Source: GCA-002733465 sp039969155
GTDB lineage: Bacteria > Pseudomonadota > Gammaproteobacteria > Enterobacterales > Kangiellaceae
DNA length: 64,000 nt
Assembly (NCBI GenBank): GCA_039969155.1
Contig: JBDVOJ010000032.1
Span: 128,374-192,373, forward strand
Direction: 5' to 3'
Shown in pieces: positions 15,511-25,738 of the stretch (position 1 is the stretch's first letter; each line of letters starts with the position of its first letter). The position numbers and the translations under genes were made by a program. The notes under the pieces were generated by a model. It had not been told where the DNA came from, ran no database searches, and worked only from the letters and a program-made list of their open reading frames with translations.

Positions 15511-17023
15511 TCTTCCTTCCCTAAAAGATGTACTAGATAATATTTCCAGTGAGCAGGTAGAGCCCGACCGTTCTGGTTGTCCGGTTGGGCCTCTTCGCTT
15601 GGACAGTCGACAAGTTCAGAGTGGTGATACTTTCGTAGCCATTGAAGGTTTCCAAACGGATGGTCGAGTATATATTCCAATGGCGCTTGAACAAGGTGCA
15701 GGATTGATTTTTGCTGATGATGACAATAGTGATGAATTCAAAACTTTGTTTGAATCTTTACCTTCAGAAAACATTATTTGGATCAAAAATTTACGCAGCC
15801 AGTTGAGTGAACTAGCTGCCAATTATTTCGCTCATCCCTCGGAGGAGCTTAAGAATATTGCGGTTACCGGTACTAACGGTAAGACTAGTTGCAGTTATTT
15901 GATAGCTCGAACTTTGCAAAAATTGCAATTTGAATGTTATCTCATGGGGACCTTGGGCGTTGGTAGTTGTGGTGACCTAAGAGAATCAGAGAATACCACT
16001 GCTGATGCGATTACATTGCAAGCGGTACTTAAAGAGGCTCTAGATAGCGGGGCACAATTTTCTGCAATGGAAATTTCGTCTCATGGCTTGGATCAAAATA
16101 GAGCTACCGCGGTTAGATTTGACACGGCCATTTTTACTAATTTAACTCGAGACCATCTAGATTACCATCAAACAATGGAAAATTATGGCGCAGCCAAGCG
16201 TAAACTGTTTTTGCACAAACATTTGAAGAATGTGGTGCTTAATATGGATGATAAGTTCGGAAGAAAGTTAGCGAAAGATGAAGAGATTGTCGCAGATAAA
16301 TGGCTAATCACTACCAAGATGCCAATTTCTGGCGCTCGTCTAGAACACTGGATTTGGGCGGAAGATGTTAACTTTTCGCTACGCGGTATTCACGCAAAAA
16401 TATATACCCCTTGGGGAACTGGAAAGTTGGACTCTCCATTAATTGGCCAATTTAATTTGTCCAACCTGCTGTTGGTAGTCGCCGCGTTGGGTTCGATTTT
16501 AAAAGAGTTACAGCCTATTTTAGAAGCGTTAAAAACAGTGCAAGCTGCCGATGGACGGATGCAATCGATTGGCACAGATAAAACCCCTACCGCAATCGTC
16601 GACTATGCACATACTCCAGATGCGCTAGAAAAGGCCCTAAATGCGATACGTGAGCATTGTTCTGGATTAATCTGGTGTGTATTTGGCTGTGGTGGCGACA
16701 GAGATGCAGGCAAACGTCCATTGATGGCGGCGATTGCAGAAAAATTATCTAATCGCGTTGTGGTGACTCAAGACAATCCCCGATTAGAAGCTGAAGAAAA
16801 TATTAAAAAAGATATTTTTGAGGGCTTTAAGCGCCCAGAAAAAGCGATTTATATATCAGATCGTGAACAAGCTATCGCTCATGCCATCAGCGAAGCGCAA
16901 ACTAACGATGCCATATTGATTGCTGGTAAAGGGCACGAAGATTACCAAATAATTGGCAAGACCAAAAATGATTTTAGCGATATCGAAACGTGTCAAAAGT
17001 TGTTGGAGGAATACTACCAATGA
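15503..17023 (+). CDS. murE: UDP-MurNAc-tripeptide synthetase MurE (meso-DAP adding)
   Basis: MurE adds meso-diaminopimelate to UDP-MurNAc-L-Ala-D-Glu with ATP in the cytoplasm. The 506-residue protein has the three Mur-ligase domains: an N-terminal UDP-binding domain, the central ATPase with P-loop TGTNGKTS (about 122-129), and a C-terminal domain with DNPR (VTQDNPRLE), the signature for DAP rather than lysine. The segment IVDYAHTPDALEKAL is also typical. GAGGAG precedes the ATG. The gene overlaps ftsI by 8 bases and murF by 4. Confidence 0.97.
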   Translation: MVSLPSLKDVLDNISSEQVEPDRSGCPVGPLRLDSRQVQSGDTFVAIEGFQTDGRVYIPMALEQGAGLIFADDDNSDEFKTLFESLPSENIIWIKNLRSQLSELAANYFAHPSEELKNIAVTGTNGKTSCSYLIARTLQKLQFECYLMGTLGVGSCGDLRESENTTADAITLQAVLKEALDSGAQFSAMEISSHGLDQNRATAVRFDTAIFTNLTRDHLDYHQTMENYGAAKRKLFLHKHLKNVVLNMDDKFGRKLAKDEEIVADKWLITTKMPISGARLEHWIWAEDVNFSLRGIHAKIYTPWGTGKLDSPLIGQFNLSNLLLVVAALGSILKELQPILEALKTVQAADGRMQSIGTDKTPTAIVDYAHTPDALEKALNAIREHCSGLIWCVFGCGGDRDAGKRPLMAAIAEKLSNRVVVTQDNPRLEAEENIKKDIFEGFKRPEKAIYISDREQAIAHAISEAQTNDAILIAGKGHEDYQIIGKTKNDFSDIETCQKLLEEYYQ

Positions 17024-18486
17024 TTAACATGACGCTTTCAAGTATTACCAAAGTATTGCAGGGGCAATTATTTGGAACAGACCGTAAGGTCAATGAAGTC
17101 ATTACTGATAGTCGTAAATTGAGCGACACGGAAGATAACTCAAATCGGTTATTTATTGCACTTAAAGGACCTCACTTTGATGCTCATCAATTTCTTACGA
17201 CCCTTCCGAAAAATCTTGGAGGAGTCGTTGTTGACCATCAGTGTGAAGTCGATATCCCTCAAGTGATAGTAAAAAGTACTCACAAAGCGTTAGCTGAATT
17301 GGCTCGGCACAATAGGATGCAAAGTAACGCTAAAGTGGTAGCAATAACAGGGAGTAGTGGAAAAACCACGGTCAAAGAAATGATAGCGGCTGTGTTAAAT
17401 CTTGCGGGAAAAACGCTAGCGACAGAAGGTAATTTTAATAACGATATCGGCGCTCCATTAACACTTTTGCGAATAGAACAAGAGCATCAATTTGCAGTAA
17501 TTGAATTAGGTGCTAATCATGAAGGAGAAATTGCATTTACATCAGATATTACTCAACCAGATGTGGCGATGGTTAACAATGTATCGGAGGCCCATTTAGA
17601 AGGTTTTGGTGATATTCGAGGTGTAGCCAGAGCGAAGTCGGAAATTTATTATTCACTGAGCAAAGACGGTATCGCAATTGTTAATCAAGACGAACCGTTT
17701 GCGGAATTCTTTATGCAGCGAATCGACTGTCCGATGTTGCGCTTTTCCATTAATCAGAATGCGGATGTTTATGCTGACAATATTGTAATAAAGGAAAATC
17801 AAGCACCAAGTTTTGATATTCACTATGGTGAACAATTACAGCACGTCGAGCTATCAGTAGTTGGTATTCACAACGTTGCTAATGCAGTGGCAGCAGCAAG
17901 TTGCTGTATCGCATTGGGAATTACCTTGGATATCATTGTTGAGGGTTTACAAAAAGCCTCATCGGTCCCAGGTCGACTAGTGGTTAATACTTTACCAAAT
18001 GGATGTAAGGTTATTGATGATAGCTACAATGCAAATGTTTCTTCAATGAAAGCGGCAATTGATCTTTTAGGACAGTTTCCTGGAAAACGTATTCTAGTCG
18101 CTGGCGATATGGGAGAGCTCGGTGAACAAGCTCGCGAATGTCATGAACAAATTGGAGCATACGCCAAACAAGTCGGTATTGAAAAGCTTTTTAGCGTCGG
18201 TGTATTGACTCAGTTTACTCAAAGAGGCTTTCATTCTAATGACTCGAAAGAAAGAACTGAGGCGGAACTACACACAATCAATCATGCTCATTTTTCTCAA
18301 CAAGCTGAATTAATAAAAACACTAAAAAAAGAAGCGAAAAAAGGAGTGACTATTTTAGTCAAAGGCTCACGTAGCGCTCATATGGAAAATATTGTCAAAG
18401 CGTTGGAAGAAAACACTTTTGACTCTTGCAAAGAGGACCAGCTTAAAGGTTCTCAAAGCATCGCTTCCCTTATGGGGGATCAATAA
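17020..18486 (+). CDS. murF: UDP-MurNAc-tripeptide D-alanyl-D-alanine ligase MurF
   Basis: MurF joins D-Ala-D-Ala to the tripeptide, completing the UDP-MurNAc-pentapeptide. I chose the ATG at 17020, which forms an ATGA overlap with the murE stop and has GGAGGA 8 bases upstream, rather than an upstream GTG at 16990; this gives 488 residues. The ATP loop ITGSSGKTTVKEM, the segment NNDIGAPLT, and DDSYNANVSSMKAA in the central and C-terminal domains identify the family. It is followed by mraY one base after its stop. Confidence 0.97.
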   Translation: MINMTLSSITKVLQGQLFGTDRKVNEVITDSRKLSDTEDNSNRLFIALKGPHFDAHQFLTTLPKNLGGVVVDHQCEVDIPQVIVKSTHKALAELARHNRMQSNAKVVAITGSSGKTTVKEMIAAVLNLAGKTLATEGNFNNDIGAPLTLLRIEQEHQFAVIELGANHEGEIAFTSDITQPDVAMVNNVSEAHLEGFGDIRGVARAKSEIYYSLSKDGIAIVNQDEPFAEFFMQRIDCPMLRFSINQNADVYADNIVIKENQAPSFDIHYGEQLQHVELSVVGIHNVANAVAAASCCIALGITLDIIVEGLQKASSVPGRLVVNTLPNGCKVIDDSYNANVSSMKAAIDLLGQFPGKRILVAGDMGELGEQARECHEQIGAYAKQVGIEKLFSVGVLTQFTQRGFHSNDSKERTEAELHTINHAHFSQQAELIKTLKKEAKKGVTILVKGSRSAHMENIVKALEENTFDSCKEDQLKGSQSIASLMGDQ

Positions 18487-18487
18487 C

Positions 18488-19570
18488 ATGCTGTTATGGC
18501 TAGCAGAATATTTAGAACAATATTACTCAGGTTTTAACCTGTTTCAGTACTTAACCATAAGAGGAATCTTGGGCGTTATTACCGCTTTCTTATTTTCCTT
18601 GATGTTAGGTCCATACATGATTCGAAAGTTGAGTGTAAAACAGATAGGTCAAACAGTTCGGGATGACGGACCACAGACTCACTTAAGCAAGGCTGGAACG
18701 CCTACCATGGGCGGTGCACTCATTTTAGCAGCGATAGCTATAGCGACACTTTTATGGGGTGATTTGGAAAGTCGATTTGTTTGGACCGTACTTTTAACTA
18801 CCATAGGATTTGGATTAGTTGGCTGGGTTGATGACTATAGAAAACTAATTTACAAAGATCCGAAGGGCCTAGCTTCACGGTGGAAGTACTTTTGGCAATC
18901 GGTGATTGGATTAGCTGCTGCATGTTACTTATTTTATAGCTCGCAAAGTATCGTTGAAACCACGCTAATTATTCCATTCTTTAAGAATGTCGCCATTAGC
19001 ATGGGATTGTTCTATATCGTGTTCACTTATTTTGTCATTGTTGGAACGAGTAATGCGGTAAATCTTACTGATGGATTGGATGGACTAGCCATTTTGCCTA
19101 CGGTATTGGTCGCGGGCGCGTTAGGGGTATTTGCTTACTTAACTGGGCATGTCAACTTCGCGGAATACTTATCAATACCTTATGTTCCTGGAACGGGTGA
19201 GTTGATTATTTTTTGCGGTGCAATCGCTGGCGCTGGTTTGGGGTTTCTTTGGTTTAATACTTATCCAGCACAGGTCTTTATGGGCGATGTTGGAGCGTTA
19301 GGATTAGGAGCTGCACTGGGTACGGTTGCGGTCATAGTGAGACAAGAATTAGTCCTGTTTATCATGGGGGGAGTTTTTGTTATTGAAACCGTTTCGGTCA
19401 TCCTTCAAGTGGCATCTTTTAAGCTAACGGGCAGACGAATTTTTAACATGGCTCCACTGCATCATCACTATGAGTTAAAGGGCTGGCCAGAACCTCGGGT
19501 GATAGTAAGATTTTGGATCATATCAGTCATTCTTGTATTAGTCGGATTAGCGACATTAAAGATTAGATAG
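18488..19570 (+). CDS. mraY: Phospho-MurNAc-pentapeptide transferase MraY
   Basis: MraY transfers phospho-MurNAc-pentapeptide to undecaprenyl phosphate, making lipid I at the inner membrane. Starting at ATG 18488 gives 360 residues, exactly the E. coli length; a longer frame reaching back into murF is not credible. About ten membrane helices are visible. Active-site motifs include QTVRDDGPQTH, GTPTMGGAL, the DD pair in GWVDDYRK, NLTDGLDGLA and the late MAPLHHHYEL. GGGGGAT at the end of murF serves as its ribosome-binding site. Confidence 0.97.
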   Translation: MLLWLAEYLEQYYSGFNLFQYLTIRGILGVITAFLFSLMLGPYMIRKLSVKQIGQTVRDDGPQTHLSKAGTPTMGGALILAAIAIATLLWGDLESRFVWTVLLTTIGFGLVGWVDDYRKLIYKDPKGLASRWKYFWQSVIGLAAACYLFYSSQSIVETTLIIPFFKNVAISMGLFYIVFTYFVIVGTSNAVNLTDGLDGLAILPTVLVAGALGVFAYLTGHVNFAEYLSIPYVPGTGELIIFCGAIAGAGLGFLWFNTYPAQVFMGDVGALGLGAALGTVAVIVRQELVLFIMGGVFVIETVSVILQVASFKLTGRRIFNMAPLHHHYELKGWPEPRVIVRFWIISVILVLVGLATLKIR

Positions 19571-19591
19571 TTGAGTGTGAAATAGGAAAAA

Positions 19592-20950
19592 ATGAATAAT
19601 ATTCCATCAAATAATATCACGCATATCATTTTCGGACTAGGAGTGTCCGGAATGTCTTGTGCGCGTTATTTTGATCGAATAAAACAGCCCTACTTTTTAG
19701 TGGATACGCGGAACGAACCTCCGGGCAATGAACAAGTCGAAGAATTAACTTGCTGCCAAGGGCATTCATTCGGTAAAACGCCGCTCGATCTGTTACAAAA
19801 CTGTGAAATGCTAATTGTTAGTCCTGGAATTTCTTTGACTAATGAGTACGTCGTTGAAGCGCGAAAGCTAGAGGTTGAAATTGTTGGCGATGTCGAATTA
19901 TTTGCCAGAAAATGCGAAAAGAAAATTGTTGCCATTACTGGCTCTAATGGTAAAAGTACGGTTACCGAACTAACTGAAAAACTACTGCTTGCTGCTGGAG
20001 AGAAAGCTCAAAAAGGCGGCAATATCGGCTTGCCTGTTCTTGATTTCCTGCCAGAACAGGACGCCGATATTTATGTATTAGAGTTGTCGAGTTTTCAGTT
20101 AGATACAACTCGATCATTACAAGCGGAGGTTGCTGTACTGCTTAATATTAGCGAAGATCACATGGATCGTTACTCAAGCTTCGAAGATTACTGCCATTCA
20201 AAGCGCAGTATTTTTATCAATGCCAAGAATAAAATATTTAATTGGGACGACCGGCTAACGTCGCCAACCAGCATTTCTGCCAACGATTTGAGCTTCTCTT
20301 TTGAGCAACCTAAAGAGGTTAATCATGTTGTTAGTTATATGGAGCCGCAACAAGCGGAATTCAAATTTGTCATCAATAAACAACGGTTGGCAACGACTAA
20401 TGAACTAAAGGTTACTGGGGCTCATAATTGGCTGAATGCTTTAGTGAGCTTGAGTATTGTTGAACGTTTAGGTGTTGAGTTGTCGGATGACGTTATTCAA
20501 GCTTTAAAAGATTATCAGGGATTGGCGCACAGGTTCCAATTGATCTCAAGAAAGCACGATTGTCTGTGGATTAACGATTCTAAGGCAACAAATGTTGGAG
20601 CAACCTTGGCAGCTTTGAGCAGTCTTAAGTCACATAGTGCAAATCGTATTTTTCTAATTGCAGGTGGGGATTCAAAGAATGCTGATCTTGATGATCTAAA
20701 ACCGGCGTTTGAGAGCTCGGTATACTGTCTTGTATTAATCGGTAAAGACGCTGATAGATTGTCTGAGTTGTCGCCCAACATAAAACAAGTCCGAGTTAAT
20801 GACTTAAATCAAGCGATTAAAAGGATAAAGCCAGAGCTCGCTAAGGGTGATGTTGTGTTGCTTTCTCCAGCATGTGCCAGTCTTGATATGTTCAAGAATT
20901 TTGAAGAGCGTGGAATGGCATTTGTAAACGCTGTGGAGGAGTGCGCATGA
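19592..20950 (+). CDS. murD: UDP-MurNAc-L-alanine:D-glutamate ligase MurD
   Basis: MurD adds D-glutamate to UDP-MurNAc-L-Ala. The 452-residue protein has an N-terminal Rossmann-like UDP domain (FGLGVSGMSCARYF), the central ATP loop ITGSNGKSTVTEL, the motif NISEDHMDRY with the metal-binding region, and the C-terminal NDSKATNVGATLAAL typical of MurD. The ATG at 19592 follows AGGAAA. The stop overlaps ftsW by four bases (ATGA). Confidence 0.97.
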   Translation: MNNIPSNNITHIIFGLGVSGMSCARYFDRIKQPYFLVDTRNEPPGNEQVEELTCCQGHSFGKTPLDLLQNCEMLIVSPGISLTNEYVVEARKLEVEIVGDVELFARKCEKKIVAITGSNGKSTVTELTEKLLLAAGEKAQKGGNIGLPVLDFLPEQDADIYVLELSSFQLDTTRSLQAEVAVLLNISEDHMDRYSSFEDYCHSKRSIFINAKNKIFNWDDRLTSPTSISANDLSFSFEQPKEVNHVVSYMEPQQAEFKFVINKQRLATTNELKVTGAHNWLNALVSLSIVERLGVELSDDVIQALKDYQGLAHRFQLISRKHDCLWINDSKATNVGATLAALSSLKSHSANRIFLIAGGDSKNADLDDLKPAFESSVYCLVLIGKDADRLSELSPNIKQVRVNDLNQAIKRIKPELAKGDVVLLSPACASLDMFKNFEERGMAFVNAVEECA

Positions 20951-22125
20951 GAACTCCAGAGCGAAACATAATTTGGTATGACCGTACGCTTGTTGGGGTA
21001 GTGATTATCTTAGCCTCACTAGGTTTGATTATGGTGACCTCGAGCTCAATGCATTATGCACAAGATATGTTTAAAGGTAATTCGTTTCATTATGTCATCC
21101 GACACATTGTTTTCTTAATGATTACTTTGGTAGCGATTAGTACGGTAATGACACAACCAATTATCAAGTGGCAAAAATATAGTCCTTATCTTTTAATTGC
21201 AGGAATAGTGCTTTTGTTATTAGTACTTTTTGCTGGCCGCACCGTAAATGGTAGCCGACGTTGGTTGGCGTTTGGACCGATTACTTTGCAAGTTTCTGAG
21301 TTCGTAAAGCTTTTCATCATTGTTTATATTGCTGGATATTTAGTCAGACGAACCGATGAATTGCAAACTCAGTTTGCAGGATTTATGAAACCGCTATTTG
21401 TTATTGCACTGATTTCTAGCCTGTTACTTTTGGAGCCAGATTTTGGTGCGACGGTAGTTATTTTAGCGACAACTTTGGCGATGCTTTTTCTGGGCGGAGC
21501 CAAGCTTTGGCAGTTTATTGGATTAACTCTGGTGGTTGGCGCAGCGCTTTCCGCAGTTGTTGTCAGCTTCCCATATCGGTTGCAAAGAGTATTAACTTTT
21601 TTAGATCCTTGGGCCGATCCATTCGGTTCAGGTTATCAATTAACTCAATCACTGATTGCGTTTGGTCGTGGAAATATTTTTGGACAAGGGTTAGGCAATA
21701 GTTTGCAAAAACTATCTTATTTACCAGAAGCTCATACGGATTTTGTGTTCGCTGTTTTAGCGGAAGAACTTGGATTGATCGGAGTCTTCGCGGTTTTGGT
21801 GTTATTTTTTATTCTATTTGTAAGAGCGATGAAAATTGGTCGGGTTGCATTGTTACAGAGTCGCGCGTACTCCGCTTATCTGGCCTACGGCATTGGTTTT
21901 TGGCTTACCTTTCAAGCTCTAATAAACGTCGGTGTGACCAGCGGTGCACTCCCAACCAAAGGACTAACTTTGCCATTTGTTAGTTATGGCAATAACAGTT
22001 TACTGGTGTGTGGTATCGCGATCGCAATTTTATTGCGTATCGATTTTGAGAATAAGTTGGTCGAAGAGAAACTACTCTCGGCCAAAGATACAGAGCTTGA
22101 GTCGAAAGGAACCAATAATGACTAA
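20947..22125 (+). CDS. ftsW: Septal peptidoglycan glycosyltransferase FtsW
   Basis: FtsW is a SEDS-family enzyme that polymerises lipid II at the septum in complex with FtsI. I take the ATG at 20947 (ATGA overlap with murD, GGAGG upstream) over the GTG two codons before, giving 392 residues. Ten membrane helices can be traced. Family text includes KYSPYLLIAGIVLLLL, NGSRRWLAFG, LLLEPDFGATVVIL with the catalytic aspartate region, and the late LPFVSYGNNSLL. The end overlaps murG by 8 bases. Confidence 0.96.
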   Translation: MRTPERNIIWYDRTLVGVVIILASLGLIMVTSSSMHYAQDMFKGNSFHYVIRHIVFLMITLVAISTVMTQPIIKWQKYSPYLLIAGIVLLLLVLFAGRTVNGSRRWLAFGPITLQVSEFVKLFIIVYIAGYLVRRTDELQTQFAGFMKPLFVIALISSLLLLEPDFGATVVILATTLAMLFLGGAKLWQFIGLTLVVGAALSAVVVSFPYRLQRVLTFLDPWADPFGSGYQLTQSLIAFGRGNIFGQGLGNSLQKLSYLPEAHTDFVFAVLAEELGLIGVFAVLVLFFILFVRAMKIGRVALLQSRAYSAYLAYGIGFWLTFQALINVGVTSGALPTKGLTLPFVSYGNNSLLVCGIAIAILLRIDFENKLVEEKLLSAKDTELESKGTNND

Positions 22126-23272
22126 ATCTGTGTCCAAGATACATTTAAAGCCCAAAGAATTGACGGCGTTAGTGATGGCTGGTGGAACTGGTGGGCACAT
22201 ATTTCCAGGACTCGCAGTAGCGCAAGAGTTAATTGCTAGAGGTTGGAAAATCCACTGGCTTGGTTCTAAAGGTGGAATGGAAGAAACATTAGTAGCTAGA
22301 CAAAATATTCCTATGTCTTTAATCGCTATTTCGGGTTTAAGAGGAAACGGTTTACTTGGTTGGGTTAAAGCTCCTTTTTCACTGATTAAAGCTGTATTAG
22401 AAGCTAGAAGAGTGATAACCAAAGTTTCTCCACAGGTGGTGTTAGGATTTGGAGGCTTTGCTTCTGGGCCGGGTGGGCTAGCGGCAAAATTAGCCGGAAG
22501 GTTTTTAATTGTTCATGAACAAAATGCGATTGCTGGTCTAACGAATAAGATGTTGTCGAAGTTTGCAAATCGAGTATTTCAAGCATTTCCGAATACTTTT
22601 GATAAAAATGTCAATGCGCAAACGGTTGGTAACCCTATTCGTAAGGATATAACTAAGTTATCAAGCAATAGTGGTGAAGAATTAGCTCTAGGAAGCCAAG
22701 TAATGACCAGCAATAAAGTCATTCAAGTTTTAGTGATTGGTGGTAGCCGTGGTGCTCAAGCACTTAATCAACAATTACCACCGATTTTTTCAGAACAGTT
22801 GAAGAGCGGCAAGATTCAAGTACGCCATCAGTCGGGTGAAGCTGGCTACCAAGATGCCTGTGCAGCCTATGGGAACGTTGAATTGAATAATCAAGAATCA
22901 GTTAAGGTTGAAAAGTTTATTGATGACATGTCATCGGCCTATCAATGGGCTGATATAGTCGTTTGTCGTTCAGGCGCTCTAACGGTTTCAGAGATTGCCG
23001 CGGTAGGAAAAGCAGCTATCTTTATACCTTTTCCGTTTGCGGTTGATGACCACCAAACCATGAACGCTAATTGGTTGGTAGAACAAGGAGCGGGAATAGT
23101 TATTCCTCAGTCATTACTGAGTTCAGATGAAAGTGTTAATAAAATAAAAGCGTTGCTTGCGGACTCTAGCAAAATTGCTGAGATGGCAAACAAGGCAAAG
23201 CGCACGGCGTATTTGCACGCAACAGAAAAAATGGTTCAAGCCTGTGAAGAAAGTGTGGAGATGGCAGCATGA
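22118..23272 (+). CDS. murG: UDP-GlcNAc:lipid I GlcNAc transferase MurG
   Basis: MurG adds GlcNAc to lipid I, forming lipid II on the cytoplasmic membrane face. The ATG at 22118 with AAGGAA upstream gives 384 residues; a longer upstream frame lies within ftsW and is rejected. The G-loop AGGTGGHIFPGLAVA, GFGGFASGPGG, HEQNAIAGLTNK, VIGGSRGAQALNQ and CRSGALTVSEIAAVGKAA mark the two GT-B domains. There is a roughly 20-residue extension before the first strand. Stop and murC start overlap (ATGA). Confidence 0.97.
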   Translation: MTKSVSKIHLKPKELTALVMAGGTGGHIFPGLAVAQELIARGWKIHWLGSKGGMEETLVARQNIPMSLIAISGLRGNGLLGWVKAPFSLIKAVLEARRVITKVSPQVVLGFGGFASGPGGLAAKLAGRFLIVHEQNAIAGLTNKMLSKFANRVFQAFPNTFDKNVNAQTVGNPIRKDITKLSSNSGEELALGSQVMTSNKVIQVLVIGGSRGAQALNQQLPPIFSEQLKSGKIQVRHQSGEAGYQDACAAYGNVELNNQESVKVEKFIDDMSSAYQWADIVVCRSGALTVSEIAAVGKAAIFIPFPFAVDDHQTMNANWLVEQGAGIVIPQSLLSSDESVNKIKALLADSSKIAEMANKAKRTAYLHATEKMVQACEESVEMAA

Positions 23273-24726
23273 GTACGTTAACCGCCAATACTATTAACGA
23301 CGCTAACGTTATTATCCCTGAAATGCGAAGAATTCGTAGAATTCACTTTATAGGGATTGGCGGTGCCGGAATGTGTGGTATTGCCGAAGTATTACTGAAT
23401 CAAGGATATTCCATTACCGGTTCAGACCCGATAGAAAGCAACAATACAAAAAGGCTAAAGCAGCTTGGTGCGCAGATTTTTCATCAACATACAGCCAACA
23501 ATATTTTGGGTGTCGATGTGGTTGTGGCCAGTACCGCTATTTCAGATGATAACGTGGAAGTTGAGGCCGCTCGTTCAAGAAGAATACCTGTTGTTCCTAG
23601 AGCAGAAATGTTGGCTGAGCTAATGCGATTCAGACACGGGGTTGCTGTAGCAGGTACTCACGGAAAAACCACTACCACTAGTTTATTAGCGACGGTTTTT
23701 GCTGAAGCCGGTTTAGATCCTACTTATGTCATTGGTGGATTATTAAACCGACTTGGGGCTAACGCAAAATTAGGCAAGAGCCGATATTTTATTGCCGAGG
23801 CTGATGAGAGCGATGCATCATTCTTGCATCTTCAACCAATGGTTTCGGTAGTGACCAATATCGATATGGATCATATGGATACTTACGGTGGGGACTTCGA
23901 AAACGTTAAGAAGACCTTTATTGAATTTATTCATAATTTACCTTTCTATGGTCTCGCCGTTTTGTGTGGTGACGATGATGCGGTAAAACAAATTATTCCT
24001 TCATTGATGCGTCCATATGTTACCTATGGATTTTCTGAAGGTGTTGACTATCAAGCGATAGAAGTTAAGCAACGTGGTGTGGTCAGCGAATTTAAAATCA
24101 AAAGAAAAAATAAACCTGGCTTAGTTGAAATTTCGTTGAACATGCCTGGCAAGCATAATGTTTTAAATTCGTTAGCGGCTTTTGCTGTAGCTAACGAAGA
24201 TGGCGTTAAAGCCGCAGCTATTTCAGAAGCACTTAAAACCTTCTCTGGTATTGGGCGACGTTTTCAAAGCTATGGCACCTTTGAAACTAGCAAGGGAAAA
24301 ATCGAATTAGTGGATGATTATGGGCATCACCCAACCGAAATTAAAGCCACTATTGATGCCGTTCGTGATGGTTGGTCTGAACGAAGAATTGTCATGGTAT
24401 TTCAACCTCATCGTTATACTAGAACACGTGATCTTTACGAGGATTTCGCGGCAGTACTGTCAACTGTCGATGTGTTAATCATTATGCAGGTATATGCCGC
24501 TGGAGAAAAACCAATCGCGGGTGCCGATAGTCGTTCCTTATGTCGAACCATACGTCAACATGGTGGGTTAGATCCGATTTTCGTTGAAGAACAAAAGAAC
24601 TTAAAAGCAGCTATTGCGAAAGTTGTGAGTGATGGCGATATTATTGTTACTCAAGGCGCGGGAAATGTCGGTGGTTTAGCTGCCGGATGGGCAAGTGAGA
24701 ACATGCAATTTATAAATCAGAATTAG
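23269..24726 (+). CDS. murC: UDP-MurNAc:L-alanine ligase MurC
   Basis: MurC adds L-alanine to UDP-MurNAc, the first peptide step. The 485-residue protein shows the UDP-binding Rossmann motif HFIGIGGAGMCGIAEVL, the ATP loop VAGTHGKTTTTSL, EADESDASFLHL with the metal-binding acid, the NIDMDHMDTYGG motif and the C-terminal DDYGHHPTEIKATI. It overlaps murG by four bases. No murB separates it from ddl, as in E. coli. Confidence 0.97.
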   Translation: MSTLTANTINDANVIIPEMRRIRRIHFIGIGGAGMCGIAEVLLNQGYSITGSDPIESNNTKRLKQLGAQIFHQHTANNILGVDVVVASTAISDDNVEVEAARSRRIPVVPRAEMLAELMRFRHGVAVAGTHGKTTTTSLLATVFAEAGLDPTYVIGGLLNRLGANAKLGKSRYFIAEADESDASFLHLQPMVSVVTNIDMDHMDTYGGDFENVKKTFIEFIHNLPFYGLAVLCGDDDAVKQIIPSLMRPYVTYGFSEGVDYQAIEVKQRGVVSEFKIKRKNKPGLVEISLNMPGKHNVLNSLAAFAVANEDGVKAAAISEALKTFSGIGRRFQSYGTFETSKGKIELVDDYGHHPTEIKATIDAVRDGWSERRIVMVFQPHRYTRTRDLYEDFAAVLSTVDVLIIMQVYAAGEKPIAGADSRSLCRTIRQHGGLDPIFVEEQKNLKAAIAKVVSDGDIIVTQGAGNVGGLAAGWASENMQFINQN

Positions 24727-24745
24727 AACCAGAGAATTTAAACCA

Positions 24746-25738
24746 GTGAAAACAACGCAGCAGTCAAAATACAGTTTCGAGCCTTCCAGTTTTGGAAGAG
24801 TTGCTGTGCTGCTTGGTGGAAATAGCGCAGAAAGAGAAATTTCTTTACTCTCCGGAAACGCTATTTATGAAGCATTAGAATCCGCTGGAATTGATGCGAT
24901 TAAAATTGATACCAAAGAACAGAATTATCATCAGTTATTGCAACAGAATATCTCTAGAGTATTTATCGCTTTGCATGGAAGAGATGGCGAGGATGGTGTA
25001 GTCCAAGGTTATTTAAGAATGCTAAATATCCCCTTTACTGGAAGTGACTTAGCAAGTTCGGCTTTGGCAATGAATAAGCTCAACAGTAAACGTATATGGC
25101 AAAACTTGGGACTTAGCACAGCGCCATTTGAAAAAGTTTCTAGGAAGTTTAATTTTAATGAGTCGCTTGCTTCAGTTGTAATGAATAAATTGGGTGATGT
25201 GCTGTTTGTTAAACCGATTCGAGAAGGCTCTAGCGTTGGGATGTCAAAGACACACTCTGTCGAAGAGCTTGTTAAGGCAGTTGAATTAGCGCAACAGTTT
25301 GACGATGTATTAATTGAAACGTTTGTGAGTGGTAAAGAATATACCGTGACGATATTACAGGACAAAGCGCTGCCAAGTATTAGCATGATCACTCCCAATG
25401 AGTTTTATGATTATGACGCCAAATACTGCTCAAACGAAACTGAATACTTTTGTCCTAGTGGGTTGGAACCTGAGCAGGAAGAGGCTTTGAGAGAACAAGC
25501 TTTAAAATCATTTAAGGCATTAGGTTGTAGTGGTTGGGGAAGAGTTGATTTCATTCAAAATGATGTGACCAAAGAATTCATGTTGTTAGAAGCGAATACA
25601 GTACCCGGAATGACTAAAACGTCATTGGTACCCAAAGCTGCAGCGGTAGCAGGGATAAGTTTTGAGCAGTTGGTTATACGAATATTAGCGACTAGTTTTG
25701 AGCACACTTCTGATCTAAAGGAGTCGACTAATGGCTAA
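24746..25738 (+). CDS. ddl: D-alanine:D-alanine ligase
   Basis: This ATP-grasp enzyme makes D-Ala-D-Ala, the substrate of MurF. With the GTG start at 24746 it has 330 residues; E. coli DdlB has 306, so the first 15-20 residues are an extension or the start is later. Motifs: VAVLLGGNSAEREISLLSG, HGRDGEDGVVQGYL, FTGSDLASSALAMNK, VKPIREGSSVGMSK, and the C-terminal GWGRVDF and EANTVPGMT. The end overlaps ftsQ by 8 bases. It is of the DdlB type by context. Confidence 0.96.
   Translation: MKTTQQSKYSFEPSSFGRVAVLLGGNSAEREISLLSGNAIYEALESAGIDAIKIDTKEQNYHQLLQQNISRVFIALHGRDGEDGVVQGYLRMLNIPFTGSDLASSALAMNKLNSKRIWQNLGLSTAPFEKVSRKFNFNESLASVVMNKLGDVLFVKPIREGSSVGMSKTHSVEELVKAVELAQQFDDVLIETFVSGKEYTVTILQDKALPSISMITPNEFYDYDAKYCSNETEYFCPSGLEPEQEEALREQALKSFKALGCSGWGRVDFIQNDVTKEFMLLEANTVPGMTKTSLVPKAAAVAGISFEQLVIRILATSFEHTSDLKESTNG

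Noticed and set aside
16990..17019. Upstream GTG start for murF
   Set aside because: The ATG at 17020 has GGAGGA upstream and the standard ATGA overlap with murE.
18392..18487. N-terminal extension of mraY
   Set aside because: It overlaps the end of murF; the start at 18488 gives exactly the family length.
21977..22117. N-terminal extension of murG
   Set aside because: It lies inside ftsW, is not murG-like, and the ATG at 22118 has a good ribosome-binding site.
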